From: CBDDKS01 sp965230335
GTDB lineage: Bacteria > Pseudomonadota > Gammaproteobacteria > Enterobacterales > Kangiellaceae
DNA length: 64,000 nucleotides
Direction of reading: 5' to 3'
NCBI GenBank assembly: GCA_965230335.1
Contig: CBDDKS010000006.1
Span: forward strand, 1,364,001-1,428,000
Under the pieces are notes generated by a model. The model was not told the DNA's origin. It saw only the letters and a program-made list of their open reading frames with translations, and searched no databases. This document shows, piece after piece, positions 44,864 through 54,071 of this stretch. A program made the position numbers and the translations under genes. Within the stretch, counting starts at the first letter, position 1. The number at the start of each line of letters is the position of its first letter.

Positions 44864-45178
44864 TATTTCTTATTATTGATTAGGAGCTGTTTATCTTTTT
44901 AACTGATATACACAGCTTTAAAACGATGTGTATATCAGGGATATATTATTTTTTAAAAAAAACATCTCCTAATGTAATTTATGCATAAGCTACTCTTTCT
45001 TTTTTAAAAACTCATATGGATATGTAATCGATCTTTTTTAAACAACAATCATCTCTTTTAGTTATTAATTTTGAATTTATTATAGCAATACGTGAATTTA
45101 TTATTTCAGATGTCATACATTTGCGATAGACTAAAGTCGACTTTATAACTCTCTAAGCTGTAACAAGGGGGTAAGACT
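44864..45178. other. Intergenic region between nqrF and the ThDP enzyme gene
   Basis: These 315 AT-rich bases hold the hairpin at 44903-44938. The 3' part must contain the promoter of the next gene, whose Shine-Dalgarno AAGGGGG lies just before its ATG. No small gene is supported. Confidence 0.4.
44903..44938 (+). terminator. Hairpin downstream of nqrF
   Basis: A perfect 12-bp stem, CTGATATACACA with TGTGTATATCAG, has a 12-base loop. The following sequence is only loosely T-rich, so termination may be weak; mRNA 3'-end protection is also possible. Confidence 0.5.
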
Positions 45179-47032
45179 ATGTCCGATAATCAGTCTCATG
45201 TCATTGAAGGTTATCTTCAAAAGATAAAACCCGAAAAAGCACAACCTGATGTTCGAAATAATGCCGATCTTATTGTTGACTACCTAAAGCAAATCGGCGT
45301 TGAATACGTTTTTGGTATTCCTGGCGGAGCAATAGAACCTTTATATAACGCATTAGCAAAGGCAAGTGATGGCCCAAAAGCCATTATTGCTCGACATGAA
45401 ACAGGCGCTGCTTTTATGGCGGAAGGATATGCAAGGGAAACTGGAAAAATTGGTGTTTGTTGTGCAACAACAGGCCCAGGTACAACTAATCTTATTACCG
45501 GTATTTCCTCAGCTTACGTCCATAACTTTCCTATTCTTGTTATTACAGCACAAACTGCTTTGCCTAAGTTTGGTAAATTTGCACTTCAAGAATCCTCTTG
45601 TACCGGCTTAGATATCTTAGGGATGTTGAAACATTGTACACGCTACAACACATTAGTATCCCACCCCGAACAAATTCATCAAAAAATTATTTCAGCTATC
45701 ATGGCTGCACAACGTCAACCTTCAGGTCCTGTACATCTAAGTTTTCCACCTGATGTATTAATACAGCCTGCATTACAAACACCCGATATTAATTTAGAAA
45801 CACTAAAGCCCCATAAAACCCTATGCACAAAAGAAAAACTGCAGCAATGTATTCGACTCATTAACCAATCATCTGGTTTGATTTTATATTTAGGACAGGA
45901 TTGTCGTGATGCGGTTCCTGCTATTTTATTATTTGCGGAAATCACCAAGGCTGCCATCATCACAAGCCCTGAGGGAAAGCGCTGGATAAGTGCTTTACAC
46001 CCACAGTACTTTGGTGTCATTGGCTATGCAGGACACTCAAGTGCAAAACATATATTAGATGATAATCGTTCGGATTGTGTGATTGCAATAGGCACAAACT
46101 TTTCTCAAATAAGTACAGGTGACTGGATTGAAAAGCTATCTGGTAAAACCTTAGTACATATTGATAATAATGCAGAACATTTTACCCGCTCACAACAAGC
46201 CAATTTACATATTTATGGCTCACTAGATTTAATCTTGGAACAACTGAATCAACAATTAAAATTAACTGTATCACCAGAAAATCCTTATTTAAATGATCAA
46301 GACAATTCTTTTCAGGATGACCAGGCTTCATCCATGCAAACACCACCCTATCACAGTGAAGCCATTACATTAATAGAGCCAGAAAAATGTATTGCGAATG
46401 ATATCCCAATAAAACCTCAAAGAGTCGCTTATACCTTGTCAAAAAACCTGCCATCCAATTATCAGGTACATATCGATTCAGGCAATGTCTGGGCATGGTT
46501 TATCCAATACTTTCATCCGCAAACCGCCAATGCAAATTATCACATTGCGTTAGATTTTGGCTCTATGTCTTGGGCTATAGGCACTTCGATTGGTACTGCA
46601 TTTGCCAGCAATAAACCTACATTATGTGTCACGGGTGATGGCAGCTACTTAATGGCTGGTCAGGAAATCACGGTTGCATTACAACACCGTTTGCCCGTCG
46701 TATTTCTTATTTTCAATGATTCAGAACTCGGCATGGTAAAACAGGGGCAAAAACTCAGAAATGCTGAACCCATAGGCTTCGAATTACCCAGTATTGATTT
46801 TGCTGCTATGGCACGTTCAATGGGTATTGAAGGTATTACAATAACCAGTCCTCAAGAATTTGAAAATATTGACTGGACAAGACTGGCAGATAAAAAAGCA
46901 CCAACACTGATTGATCTACTGATTGATGAAAATGAAGTTCCCCCTATGAAAGCACGTATTAAAGATTTAACAGATACTGACGAAGTAGCAACAACCGGAG
47001 CAACAACCGGAGCAACAGCCAGTACAAATTAA
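45179..47032 (+). CDS. ThDP-dependent enzyme of the acetolactate synthase family
   Basis: This 617-residue thiamine-diphosphate enzyme has the catalytic Glu in IIARHETGAAFMAEGYAR (near residue 75), a central domain, and the ThDP/Mg motif GDGSYLMAGQEI with NDSELGMVKQ (near 500). It resembles the large subunit of acetolactate synthase and related decarboxylases, but no regulatory subunit gene is nearby, so the substrate is uncertain. A 40-residue start (IEGYLQKIKPEKAQPD) precedes the domain and a Thr/Gly/Ala tail encoded by a 12-bp repeat (46991-47014) ends it. It lies upstream of the threonine-degradation genes. Confidence 0.8.
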   Translation: MSDNQSHVIEGYLQKIKPEKAQPDVRNNADLIVDYLKQIGVEYVFGIPGGAIEPLYNALAKASDGPKAIIARHETGAAFMAEGYARETGKIGVCCATTGPGTTNLITGISSAYVHNFPILVITAQTALPKFGKFALQESSCTGLDILGMLKHCTRYNTLVSHPEQIHQKIISAIMAAQRQPSGPVHLSFPPDVLIQPALQTPDINLETLKPHKTLCTKEKLQQCIRLINQSSGLILYLGQDCRDAVPAILLFAEITKAAIITSPEGKRWISALHPQYFGVIGYAGHSSAKHILDDNRSDCVIAIGTNFSQISTGDWIEKLSGKTLVHIDNNAEHFTRSQQANLHIYGSLDLILEQLNQQLKLTVSPENPYLNDQDNSFQDDQASSMQTPPYHSEAITLIEPEKCIANDIPIKPQRVAYTLSKNLPSNYQVHIDSGNVWAWFIQYFHPQTANANYHIALDFGSMSWAIGTSIGTAFASNKPTLCVTGDGSYLMAGQEITVALQHRLPVVFLIFNDSELGMVKQGQKLRNAEPIGFELPSIDFAAMARSMGIEGITITSPQEFENIDWTRLADKKAPTLIDLLIDENEVPPMKARIKDLTDTDEVATTGATTGATASTN

Positions 47033-47103
47033 ACAAAGATTCCCAAAAAAGAGAGCTATGGTACAATTCATAAATGATTTCTAACGCATTATTATGATAG
47101 CTT

Positions 47104-48300
47104 ATGAAAAGTACCTCCTTTTTTGATCATCTCTCACAACAAATTAACACATTACAAGAGTCTGGACTCTATAAAGATGAAAGGATTATTTGTTCACAGC
47201 AGCAAGCCGATATTCAGGTCGAAAAAAATGAGACCGTCATTAACTTCTGCGCTAACAATTACCTGGGACTGGCCAATCATCCCAGACTCATCGAAGCAGG
47301 AAGACAGGCACTCAGTACCTGGGGTTATGGTATGGCTTCTGTCCGCTTTATTTGTGGCACCCAGTCTGTTCATAAAGCCTTAGAAGAGCGTATCAGCCAA
47401 TTTTTAGGTATGGAGGATACCATACTCTATTCTTCTTGTTTTGATGCCAATGGCGGTTTATTTGAAACACTTTTATCAGCAGAAGATGCTGTCATCTCAG
47501 ATGCATTAAACCATGCCTCTATTATTGATGGCATTCGACTGTGTAAAGCCAAACGTTATCGTTATCATAATAACGATATGTGCCACTTAGAAGAACAGTT
47601 GCAAAAAGCAGATGCTGAAGGTGCATGCTATAAACTCATTGCTACAGATGGTGTTTTTTCAATGGACGGTTTTATAGCGAATTTAAATACCATTTGTGAT
47701 TTGGCCGATCAATATAACGCTCTCGTTATGGTAGACGATTCTCATGCTGTTGGTTTTATGGGAAAAAAAGGAAAAGGCACTCACGAATACTGTAACGTGA
47801 TGGATCGTATCGATATCATAACCGGTACACTGGGTAAAGCTTTGGGCGGTGCTTCAGGTGGCTATACTTCAGGAAAAAAAGAAATTATTGAATGGTTGAG
47901 ACAGCGTTCCAGACCTTATCTTTTTTCCAATACACTCGCTCCAGTGATAGCACAAGCCTCTATAGAAGTCCTTAATCTTCTAGAAACCAGCGATGAACTG
48001 CGTGCCAAACTCCATAGTAATACACAATATTTTCGTAACAAAATGAACGAACTGAATTTTAATGTCTTACCAGGAGAGCATCCCATCGTACCTGTTATGA
48101 TTGGTGACGCCAACACCGCAAAAACCTTTGCTGACTTAATGTTAAAAGAAGGCATTTATGTGGTTAGTTTTTCTTACCCTGTGGTTCCAAAAGATCAGGC
48201 CAGAATTCGTACTCAAATGTCTGCAGCCCACAATGACGATCATCTCAATCAAGCTATTGCTGCTTTTGAAAAAGTCGGCAAGCAATTGAACCTCATTTAA
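47104..48300 (+). CDS. kbl: Glycine C-acetyltransferase (2-amino-3-ketobutyrate CoA ligase)
   Basis: This 398-residue PLP enzyme of the alpha-oxoamine synthase family is cytoplasmic. It matches Kbl through NFCANNYLGLANHPRLIEAG, GTQSVHKALEERISQFLG, SMDGFIANLNTICDLADQY, DDSHAVGFMGKKGKGTHEY and the PLP-lysine motif GTLGKALGGASGGY. It cleaves 2-amino-3-ketobutyrate with CoA to glycine and acetyl-CoA. The next gene, tdh, makes its substrate from threonine; they are eight bases apart and form one operon. Confidence 0.96.
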   Translation: MKSTSFFDHLSQQINTLQESGLYKDERIICSQQQADIQVEKNETVINFCANNYLGLANHPRLIEAGRQALSTWGYGMASVRFICGTQSVHKALEERISQFLGMEDTILYSSCFDANGGLFETLLSAEDAVISDALNHASIIDGIRLCKAKRYRYHNNDMCHLEEQLQKADAEGACYKLIATDGVFSMDGFIANLNTICDLADQYNALVMVDDSHAVGFMGKKGKGTHEYCNVMDRIDIITGTLGKALGGASGGYTSGKKEIIEWLRQRSRPYLFSNTLAPVIAQASIEVLNLLETSDELRAKLHSNTQYFRNKMNELNFNVLPGEHPIVPVMIGDANTAKTFADLMLKEGIYVVSFSYPVVPKDQARIRTQMSAAHNDDHLNQAIAAFEKVGKQLNLI

Positions 48301-48308
48301 TATCCATA

Positions 48309-49331
48309 ATGAAGACACTGACAAAATTAAAAAAAGAACCTGGCATTTGGCTGGAAGATCAACCAGAACCTCAAATTGATTCCAATGATGTCAAAATAAA
48401 AATTAAAAAAACAGCTATCTGTGGAACAGATATGCATATTTACCAGTGGGATGCCTGGTCACAAAATACGATTCCAGTACCCATGATTGTAGGCCATGAA
48501 TTTGTTGGTGAAGTTGTCGAGTTAGGGCAATCTGTTACCGGATTAAACATCGGTGACAGAGTTTCAGGAGAAGGTCATATTACCTGTGGCCATTGCCGGA
48601 ACTGCCGTGCGGGTACACAACATTTGTGTCGCAACACCATTGGTGTCGGTGTCAATCGACCGGGTGCTTTTGCAGAGTATCTTGTCATACCGGCAGTGAA
48701 TGTGTTTAAAATTCCCGATGGTATTTCTGACGATCTCGCTGCCATTTTTGATCCTTTTGGTAATGCTGTACACACGGCTTTATCGTTTGATCTGGTTGGA
48801 GAAGATATTCTTATTACCGGTGCAGGCCCTATTGGTATCATGGCTGCGGCCGTTGCCCGTCACGTAGGTGCTCGCCATATTGTCATAACGGATGTGAATG
48901 ACTACCGATTAGATTTGGCAAAAACCATGAGCGTTACCCGAACAGTCAATGTCACTCGTGAGAACTTAAAAGACGTGATGAATGATTTAGGAATGACTGA
49001 AGGTTTTGATATAGGCCTTGAAATGTCAGGTGTCGCCTCTGCCTTTACTCAAATGCTGGATACGATGAATCATGGTGGCTCCATAGCTATGTTAGGTATT
49101 CCTCCCGAGAATATGGCCATCAATTGGAATAATATTATTTTTAAAGGCCTTGTCATTAAAGGTATTTATGGACGAGAAATGTATGAAACCTGGTATAAAA
49201 TGGTTAGCATGCTGCAATCAGGTTTAGATATTTCTGGCATTATTACACATCAATATAGTATCGATGACTTTCAAAAAGGATTTGATACTATGGCATCGGG
49301 TACATCCGGTAAAGTCATTCTTAACTGGTAA
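48309..49331 (+). CDS. tdh: L-threonine 3-dehydrogenase
   Basis: This 340-residue zinc-dependent medium-chain dehydrogenase has the catalytic zinc Cys in AICGTDMHIY, the structural zinc Cys cluster HITCGHCRNCRAGTQHLC, the GHEFVGEV motif and the NAD-binding GAGPIGIMAA. It oxidises threonine to 2-amino-3-ketobutyrate with NAD. Length and motifs match E. coli Tdh. It is in operon with kbl and probably with the rhodanese gene that follows. Confidence 0.97.
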   Translation: MKTLTKLKKEPGIWLEDQPEPQIDSNDVKIKIKKTAICGTDMHIYQWDAWSQNTIPVPMIVGHEFVGEVVELGQSVTGLNIGDRVSGEGHITCGHCRNCRAGTQHLCRNTIGVGVNRPGAFAEYLVIPAVNVFKIPDGISDDLAAIFDPFGNAVHTALSFDLVGEDILITGAGPIGIMAAAVARHVGARHIVITDVNDYRLDLAKTMSVTRTVNVTRENLKDVMNDLGMTEGFDIGLEMSGVASAFTQMLDTMNHGGSIAMLGIPPENMAINWNNIIFKGLVIKGIYGREMYETWYKMVSMLQSGLDISGIITHQYSIDDFQKGFDTMASGTSGKVILNW

Positions 49332-49361
49332 CAATAACAACAATAAAAAAAGAGTACGCCT

Positions 49362-49655
49362 ATGTTTCAAAAAATATCTGTCAATGAAGCAAAAACCATG
49401 ATACAAAATGAAGATGTTCAAATACTGGACATCAGAGATATTAATGCCTTTCAGCAAGAACACATTGACGGTGCTTTGCATTTAACCAATGGCAATCTTG
49501 AGTCATTAATTAATGAGCTTTCTATTAATGTACCTACCCTGGTTTATTGTTACCATGGTAACTCCAGCCAAAATGCTGCTGCCTATTTGACCAATCGGCA
49601 GTTCACGAATGTCTATAGTTTAGATGGCGGTTATGAAGCCTGGAGACAGCAATAA
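49362..49655 (+). CDS. glpE: Single-domain rhodanese (GlpE-like sulfurtransferase)
   Basis: This 97-residue rhodanese domain has the active-site loop CYHGNSSQN, as in GlpE, and the usual ILDIRDINAFQQEHIDGALHL start. It transfers sulfane sulfur from thiosulfate to a thiol acceptor in the cytoplasm. It follows tdh by 30 bases and is closed by a strong terminator, so it is the last gene of the kbl-tdh-glpE unit. Confidence 0.9.
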   Translation: MFQKISVNEAKTMIQNEDVQILDIRDINAFQQEHIDGALHLTNGNLESLINELSINVPTLVYCYHGNSSQNAAAYLTNRQFTNVYSLDGGYEAWRQQ

Positions 49656-49688
49656 TCATTGGAAGTGTTCCAATGATTATTATTTTTA
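49653..49688 (+). terminator. Intrinsic terminator after glpE
   Basis: TAATCATTGGAA (49653-49664) pairs perfectly with TTCCAATGATTA (49668-49679) around GTG, followed by TTATTTTTACTT. Confidence 0.85.
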
Positions 49689-49720
49689 CTTATTAAACCT
49701 GAGTTCTGGAGAAGACAGGC

Positions 49721-51121
49721 TTATCCTTTTCTCCGCTGATTAGAGCGGCCATGTCGTTTAGCTACACGAGAATGTTTTTTATATCGTTTGGATGATTTAA
49801 CTTTTGCTGTTCTTTTATTATAGGTTTTACGAGAACTTTTTTTGTATTTTGTCGTTCTCTTTTTATATTTTTTCTGATGACTATATTGATAAGCCACCTT
49901 CTTTTTTGTTGAACGTTTATTTGACTTGTGATTCCGACTTGTTTTTTTGTATGAATGATTACGTTTAGTGCTATGATATTTTGTTGATTGTTTAGATTTA
50001 TGTGATTTTTGATGTTTTCTTTGCGTATTGGTTTTATTAGAGCGTTGCTTCGTAGCTCTGCTTTTTTCTGCCTTGTAACTTTTTGATGACTTTGCTTTAT
50101 GATGTCGTGTTTTATTTGAATGCTTTATTTTTGCATGAGATGGATTTTTATAAGTACCTATTTTCTTGGATGATGAACCCTTAAGCCCTTGTCGAATTTT
50201 TTTGTGGGTAACAATATGATCTTTTTTATAGGTTGAAGCACGTTTTATTCTTGCTGGCTTGGTACCATAGTAACGTTTGTGCACTCGATGCGTTCTATAA
50301 GCCACACCTCGTCGACTTACCGGATTATGTACCCAACGTCGGGTTTGATGGTGTCTGATAATACTTCGGCGTGGTAAATATCTATGACGATGATTTAACA
50401 CCACGACATGCCGATGTTGCCAATGAAAAGCGCCCCAGAAGAAATGATGCGACAAATGTACTCTGGGATACCAGGCAAATAGACTGACATGGGGTCTGTA
50501 ATGATAATGATGATGGTATGTCCAATCCCAATAATAAGGCGGATAATGTCTCCAGCGCCAACTGCCGTAAACCACTCTGGGATCATAATAAGGCACATAA
50601 ATCACCTTGGGATCGGCAGGCTGAATAATAATATGTTCATCTTCTTCAACAATTTCCATATTGTCTATTTTGTCTAAATTACCCGCCACTTTTGCCTGCT
50701 TTCTGAGTGACTGAATATGAGCCAGCATACGTTCTTCATCTTGTAAAAATGCATCCCCTAAATCCTGCGTCCAGTCCAAATCTTCACTCATCCGTTTTAA
50801 AATATCAGGAAAGGCAACTAAAGCTTTAACACTGGGATCCCAATCTTTTTTCTCCACTCGTTTTAAGGCTTCATCCGAATCTATTTCATCCTGCTTTCTA
50901 ATCCATCGCTCAGCCTGAACCACCTCCAAAGGATAAGTCGAAGCAATCAGGATATGCGTTAAAATACTATCAGGATAGAGAGCAACAGGCGCCAATAACT
51001 GTTCAAGTTCTGCTTGTGAATAAATTTTTTCGTCTTCAATCTCAGTTCCACTTTGAGCATAGCTGAATGAATAAAAACAAAGACTTAGCAATGTAAAGCA
51101 AATATTCACGAAATGTTTCAT
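49721..51121 (-). CDS. DUF3300 exported protein with long basic tail
   Basis: This 466-residue protein has a signal peptide (ICFTLLSLCFYSFSYAQ) and a DUF3300 domain (about residues 30-220) with QLLAPVALYPDSILTHILIASTYPLEVVQAERWI and DPKVIYVPYYDPRVVYGSW. The rest (about 220-466) is very unusual: His/Tyr/Trp-rich at first, then a low-complexity Lys/Arg/Ser/Thr/His tail with an extremely high positive charge. The tail could bind the cell wall, nucleic acid or metal. The function of the family is not established. Confidence 0.8.
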   Translation of the reverse strand: MKHFVNICFTLLSLCFYSFSYAQSGTEIEDEKIYSQAELEQLLAPVALYPDSILTHILIASTYPLEVVQAERWIRKQDEIDSDEALKRVEKKDWDPSVKALVAFPDILKRMSEDLDWTQDLGDAFLQDEERMLAHIQSLRKQAKVAGNLDKIDNMEIVEEDEHIIIQPADPKVIYVPYYDPRVVYGSWRWRHYPPYYWDWTYHHHYHYRPHVSLFAWYPRVHLSHHFFWGAFHWQHRHVVVLNHRHRYLPRRSIIRHHQTRRWVHNPVSRRGVAYRTHRVHKRYYGTKPARIKRASTYKKDHIVTHKKIRQGLKGSSSKKIGTYKNPSHAKIKHSNKTRHHKAKSSKSYKAEKSRATKQRSNKTNTQRKHQKSHKSKQSTKYHSTKRNHSYKKTSRNHKSNKRSTKKKVAYQYSHQKKYKKRTTKYKKSSRKTYNKRTAKVKSSKRYKKHSRVAKRHGRSNQRRKG

Positions 51122-51317
51122 GGCACTCTCCCAATAAATTGACTCATAGTCATATTACACATGAGTTAACCTGAACCGAAGATGAACAAGGTTAAAAATT
51201 TTAGAAAATAACCTGTTGTCCCTTATTTAGAGTACCAAAATATAGTTTTGTTGCATCCATATCTAGCTTCCATTGATCTTTGATGGATAAACCCTAAGAT
51301 CTATTGAACGACCTGAG

Positions 51318-51758
51318 TCAATGATACATAAACTTGGTAAAAAATGCCTCTTCAATAATTTCTTCTCCTACCTCTTCCTTTAATACAGCCTTTAATGCCT
51401 TTTTAATCTCATCTAAAATATTTTTCCGCTTAGTTTGATCATGAATGGTTTCTTTTGTCTGTTTATTCAAAACATCAATAATTGTATGATCTAACAAAGG
51501 CTTATGCTCTTCAAGTGTATCCAGATACTCTTCTTTACTCACCTGAAACTGGATATCAATATTCACATGGCCTAACCGACGAGATGTTTCTTTTTGATAG
51601 TTAGCAACAATTTCTGGATCAAGATCATAATAGAAGACTTCTTTCTTTTCTTTTGAGTTTTCCTCCTTTTTATTCGCCTCATCTTTTGACCAAACAGATG
51701 TTGTAGCTGCGCTTAAAAAGAGAAAAAACAAATAAATCATGTGTTTTTTAAGGTTCAT
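51318..51758 (-). CDS. FliL-family exported protein
   Basis: This protein of about 146 residues starts at the ATG at 51758 (MNLKKHMIYLFF). A signal/anchor is followed by a Lys/Glu-rich linker and a FliL-like domain: FYYDLDPEIVANYQ, RRLGHVNIDIQFQVSKEEYLDTLEEHKPLLDHTIIDVLNKQT, ending IIEEAFFTKFMYH. FliL family proteins help the flagellar stator, but no flagellar gene is in this window, so a general stomatin-like envelope role is possible. It is transcribed away from ubiC. Confidence 0.7.
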   Translation of the reverse strand: MNLKKHMIYLFFLFLSAATTSVWSKDEANKKEENSKEKKEVFYYDLDPEIVANYQKETSRRLGHVNIDIQFQVSKEEYLDTLEEHKPLLDHTIIDVLNKQTKETIHDQTKRKNILDEIKKALKAVLKEEVGEEIIEEAFFTKFMYH

Positions 51759-52005
51759 TGCATGGTTTCTCATAAAAAATCACTATTTTTATTATAGTCG
51801 GTCAAAAAATAAACAACATCTTTTCAATATTGATTAAAAAACAATCAAACAAAATATCTCAATATAAGTTTTTCTTGCTCATTCCATCATTAGGAGCTAT
51901 TTATCTCTACTCTTTAACTTATCGCAAATCATAGACATGACGTCATCCACTCATTCGAGATACAATAGCTCATTATTCATCATCAGTTATCCTTGACACA
52001 ATTTA

Positions 52006-52509
52006 ATGCACTACGACCATTGGCTAATGGAAATGAACTCTCTCACGCATCGTATGGAACAAGACAGTGGCGCACCCGTCACTGTCGAGCGTCATCAAAT
52101 CGGCTATGCACCAGCCAATAAGCTTGAAAAAAATTGGTTGCACTTACGCCAAAGAGAATGGGGCTTCGTACGAGAAGTTGTTTTACACGGCATTAACACT
52201 CATAAAACAGATGCCAATAAAAAACCCTGGGTATTAGCAAGAACCTTTATCCCACAAAACACCTTGTGTGGCTCTGCCAAGCGCCTGCGTCTGCTCAATG
52301 ACAAGCCTCTGGGACCTTTTCTTTTTAATAATCTAGCAGCAACTCGTACTCACCTTGAAGTACACCAGCATCAACGCCTGACAAAAGAGAAAAAAACTCA
52401 TTCTCTCTTATGGCATCGCTATTCCTTGTTTTCACTCGCTCAGGGTATGCTGATCGTTTCTGAAATATTTTTACCAGACTGTCCAATTTATCATGACGCA
52501 AACCATTAA
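52006..52509 (+). CDS. ubiC: Chorismate lyase (ubiquinone biosynthesis)
   Basis: This 167-residue enzyme cleaves chorismate to 4-hydroxybenzoate and pyruvate, the first step of ubiquinone synthesis. Its UbiC pattern includes SLTHRMEQDSGAPVTVERHQIGYA, FVREVVLHG (binding Arg), VLARTFIPQNTL and a final IFLPDCPIY, with the catalytic Glu in VSEIFLPDCP. An in-frame stop at 51994 and the lack of an earlier start support the ATG at 52006. The N-terminus is a little short for the family. It overlaps ubiA by 17 bases. Confidence 0.85.
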   Translation: MHYDHWLMEMNSLTHRMEQDSGAPVTVERHQIGYAPANKLEKNWLHLRQREWGFVREVVLHGINTHKTDANKKPWVLARTFIPQNTLCGSAKRLRLLNDKPLGPFLFNNLAATRTHLEVHQHQRLTKEKKTHSLLWHRYSLFSLAQGMLIVSEIFLPDCPIYHDANH

Positions 52510-53461
52510 CCTTGAACAATTATATAAACGCTGGCAACGTTTTATTTGGATACGCAAACGTTCCATAAAATTTTTTATACTCAGTTACTATGATTATATA
52601 CCCAATCCATATCGTTATCGCCTAACACAATATGGTTTACTGATGCGAATTGATCGCCCTATTGGTTTACTACTATTGCTATGGCCCACCTTATGGGCAT
52701 TGTGGATTGCTGCAGAAGGTTGGCCAGAACCATCCATCCTGCTTATTTTTATATTAGGTGTTTTTTTAATGCGTTCGGCAGGTTGTGTCATTAACGATTA
52801 TGCTGATCGGGATATCGACAGTCATGTGAAAAGAACTCAAAACCGACCTCTGGCACAACGTCGTATTCCAGCTTCAGAAGCCTTGTATCTTTTTGCTTTT
52901 TTAGGTTTGCTGGCCTTTGGTCTGGTTTCTTTTCTAAATACTTTTACCATATGGTTATCCTGTGGCGCCATTACCATAGCGACATTGTATCCACTCGCTA
53001 AACGCTATGTTTATTTCCCACAAGTTATTTTAGGTGCTGCTTTTGCCTGGGCAATACCTATGGCATTTTCTGCGGTCACTAACAGCCTTCCACCCGAAAC
53101 CTGGTTATTATTTGTTTCTACATTGTTATGGGTGTTAGCTTATGACACTTTATATGGCATGGTCGATCGTTATTATGATATTAAAATCGGTGTGAAATCG
53201 ACAGCCATTTTATTTGGTGATACCGATATTTGGTTTATTGGTATTGTACAAGCCTGCTTTTTATTAGGCATGACACTATTAGGCATTCGTAATGATTTTA
53301 AAAGTGTTTACTATATCTGTATCGCTTTATGCGCCATTTTAGTGATGTATCAATTATGGGTTGCCAAAAGAAGAAAACCCAAAGAATGCTTTCAGGCTTT
53401 TCTAAATAATAACTATATTGGTTTGTTGTTATTTGTAGGCATCTATTTAAATTATCAATAA
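52493..53461 (+). CDS. ubiA: 4-hydroxybenzoate octaprenyltransferase
   Basis: This 322-residue polytopic inner-membrane prenyltransferase has the two Asp-rich motifs NDYADRDID (near residue 103) and DTLYGMVDRYYD (near 220), which hold Mg-diphosphate. It attaches the isoprenoid tail to 4-hydroxybenzoate from UbiC. The N-terminus is about 30 residues longer than E. coli UbiA. The last 56 bases including the stop are repeated at 57516-57571 with three differences. Confidence 0.95.
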   Translation: MTQTINLEQLYKRWQRFIWIRKRSIKFFILSYYDYIPNPYRYRLTQYGLLMRIDRPIGLLLLLWPTLWALWIAAEGWPEPSILLIFILGVFLMRSAGCVINDYADRDIDSHVKRTQNRPLAQRRIPASEALYLFAFLGLLAFGLVSFLNTFTIWLSCGAITIATLYPLAKRYVYFPQVILGAAFAWAIPMAFSAVTNSLPPETWLLFVSTLLWVLAYDTLYGMVDRYYDIKIGVKSTAILFGDTDIWFIGIVQACFLLGMTLLGIRNDFKSVYYICIALCAILVMYQLWVAKRRKPKECFQAFLNNNYIGLLLFVGIYLNYQ

Positions 53462-53464
53462 ATA
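53409..53464. repeat. 56-bp direct repeat, copy 1 (3' end of ubiA)
   Basis: The last codons of ubiA and its stop match 57516-57571 at 53 of 56 positions in the same orientation. The two copies bracket a 4.1-kb segment with three unrecognised minus-strand genes. Confidence 0.9.
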
Positions 53465-53545
53465 ACCTCAACTACCTATATGAAAAACTTCCTAACATTC
53501 TGTTTTAACTTTTATCTATTTTAAATTTGTTTGAATAACTGACGG

Positions 53546-54043
53546 TTACTTTACAAGAACGCCATTATCGACAGTATTATTTTCTATCACATCACTTTCA
53601 TGATATTTAAACACATAGATAAAACATAATACCAGTCCACACAAACCAACATAACAGCCAAACTCAACAGGAAAGCTTTCATGTCCAAAATGTTGATATA
53701 TAAAATAAATAACAGGTATGATCGATAAAAATATCAAACTATAAGATATCCATTTTGAAATACTGATAACACGCCAATAATTTAATAACGATAAGACAAC
53801 ACCAAAAGCACTCATAGTCAATATAAACCAAACGGGTATATGATAAACATCAACAATTACCTTACTACGATGGCCTTTAATTCCAGCCAGAGACAACTCA
53901 ACTCTTACATTTTTTGACGACTTTCCCAAATGAGAGGTTAAATACTCTTCGCCTGGATTAAAGGATCTCCACTCCAAAAACAAAGATAACACGAGAACAA
54001 AAACAGCACTGATAGCTAACGCAATTGAATTATTTCTTTTCAT
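53546..54043 (-). CDS. Integral membrane protein of unknown function
   Basis: This 165-residue protein has four hydrophobic helices (about residues 8-22, 68-85, 95-115 and 125-145) and a soluble loop after the first (RSFNPGEEYLTSHLGKSSKNVRVELSLAG). No family recognised. GAGGAATG precedes the ATG. It lies downstream of the 733-codon gene on the same strand with a 28-bp gap, and inside the repeat-bracketed segment, so it may be part of that unit. Confidence 0.55.
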   Translation of the reverse strand: MKRNNSIALAISAVFVLVLSLFLEWRSFNPGEEYLTSHLGKSSKNVRVELSLAGIKGHRSKVIVDVYHIPVWFILTMSAFGVVLSLLNYWRVISISKWISYSLIFLSIIPVIYFIYQHFGHESFPVEFGCYVGLCGLVLCFIYVFKYHESDVIENNTVDNGVLVK

Positions 54044-54071
54044 AGAGCATTCCTCTTAATTTGATAACAAT

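Noticed and set aside
44879..51910. Similar strings ATTAGGAGCT(G/A)TTTATCT near 44879 and 51891
   Set aside because: The match is about 17 of 18 bases with no further structure; too short to call a repeat family from two copies.
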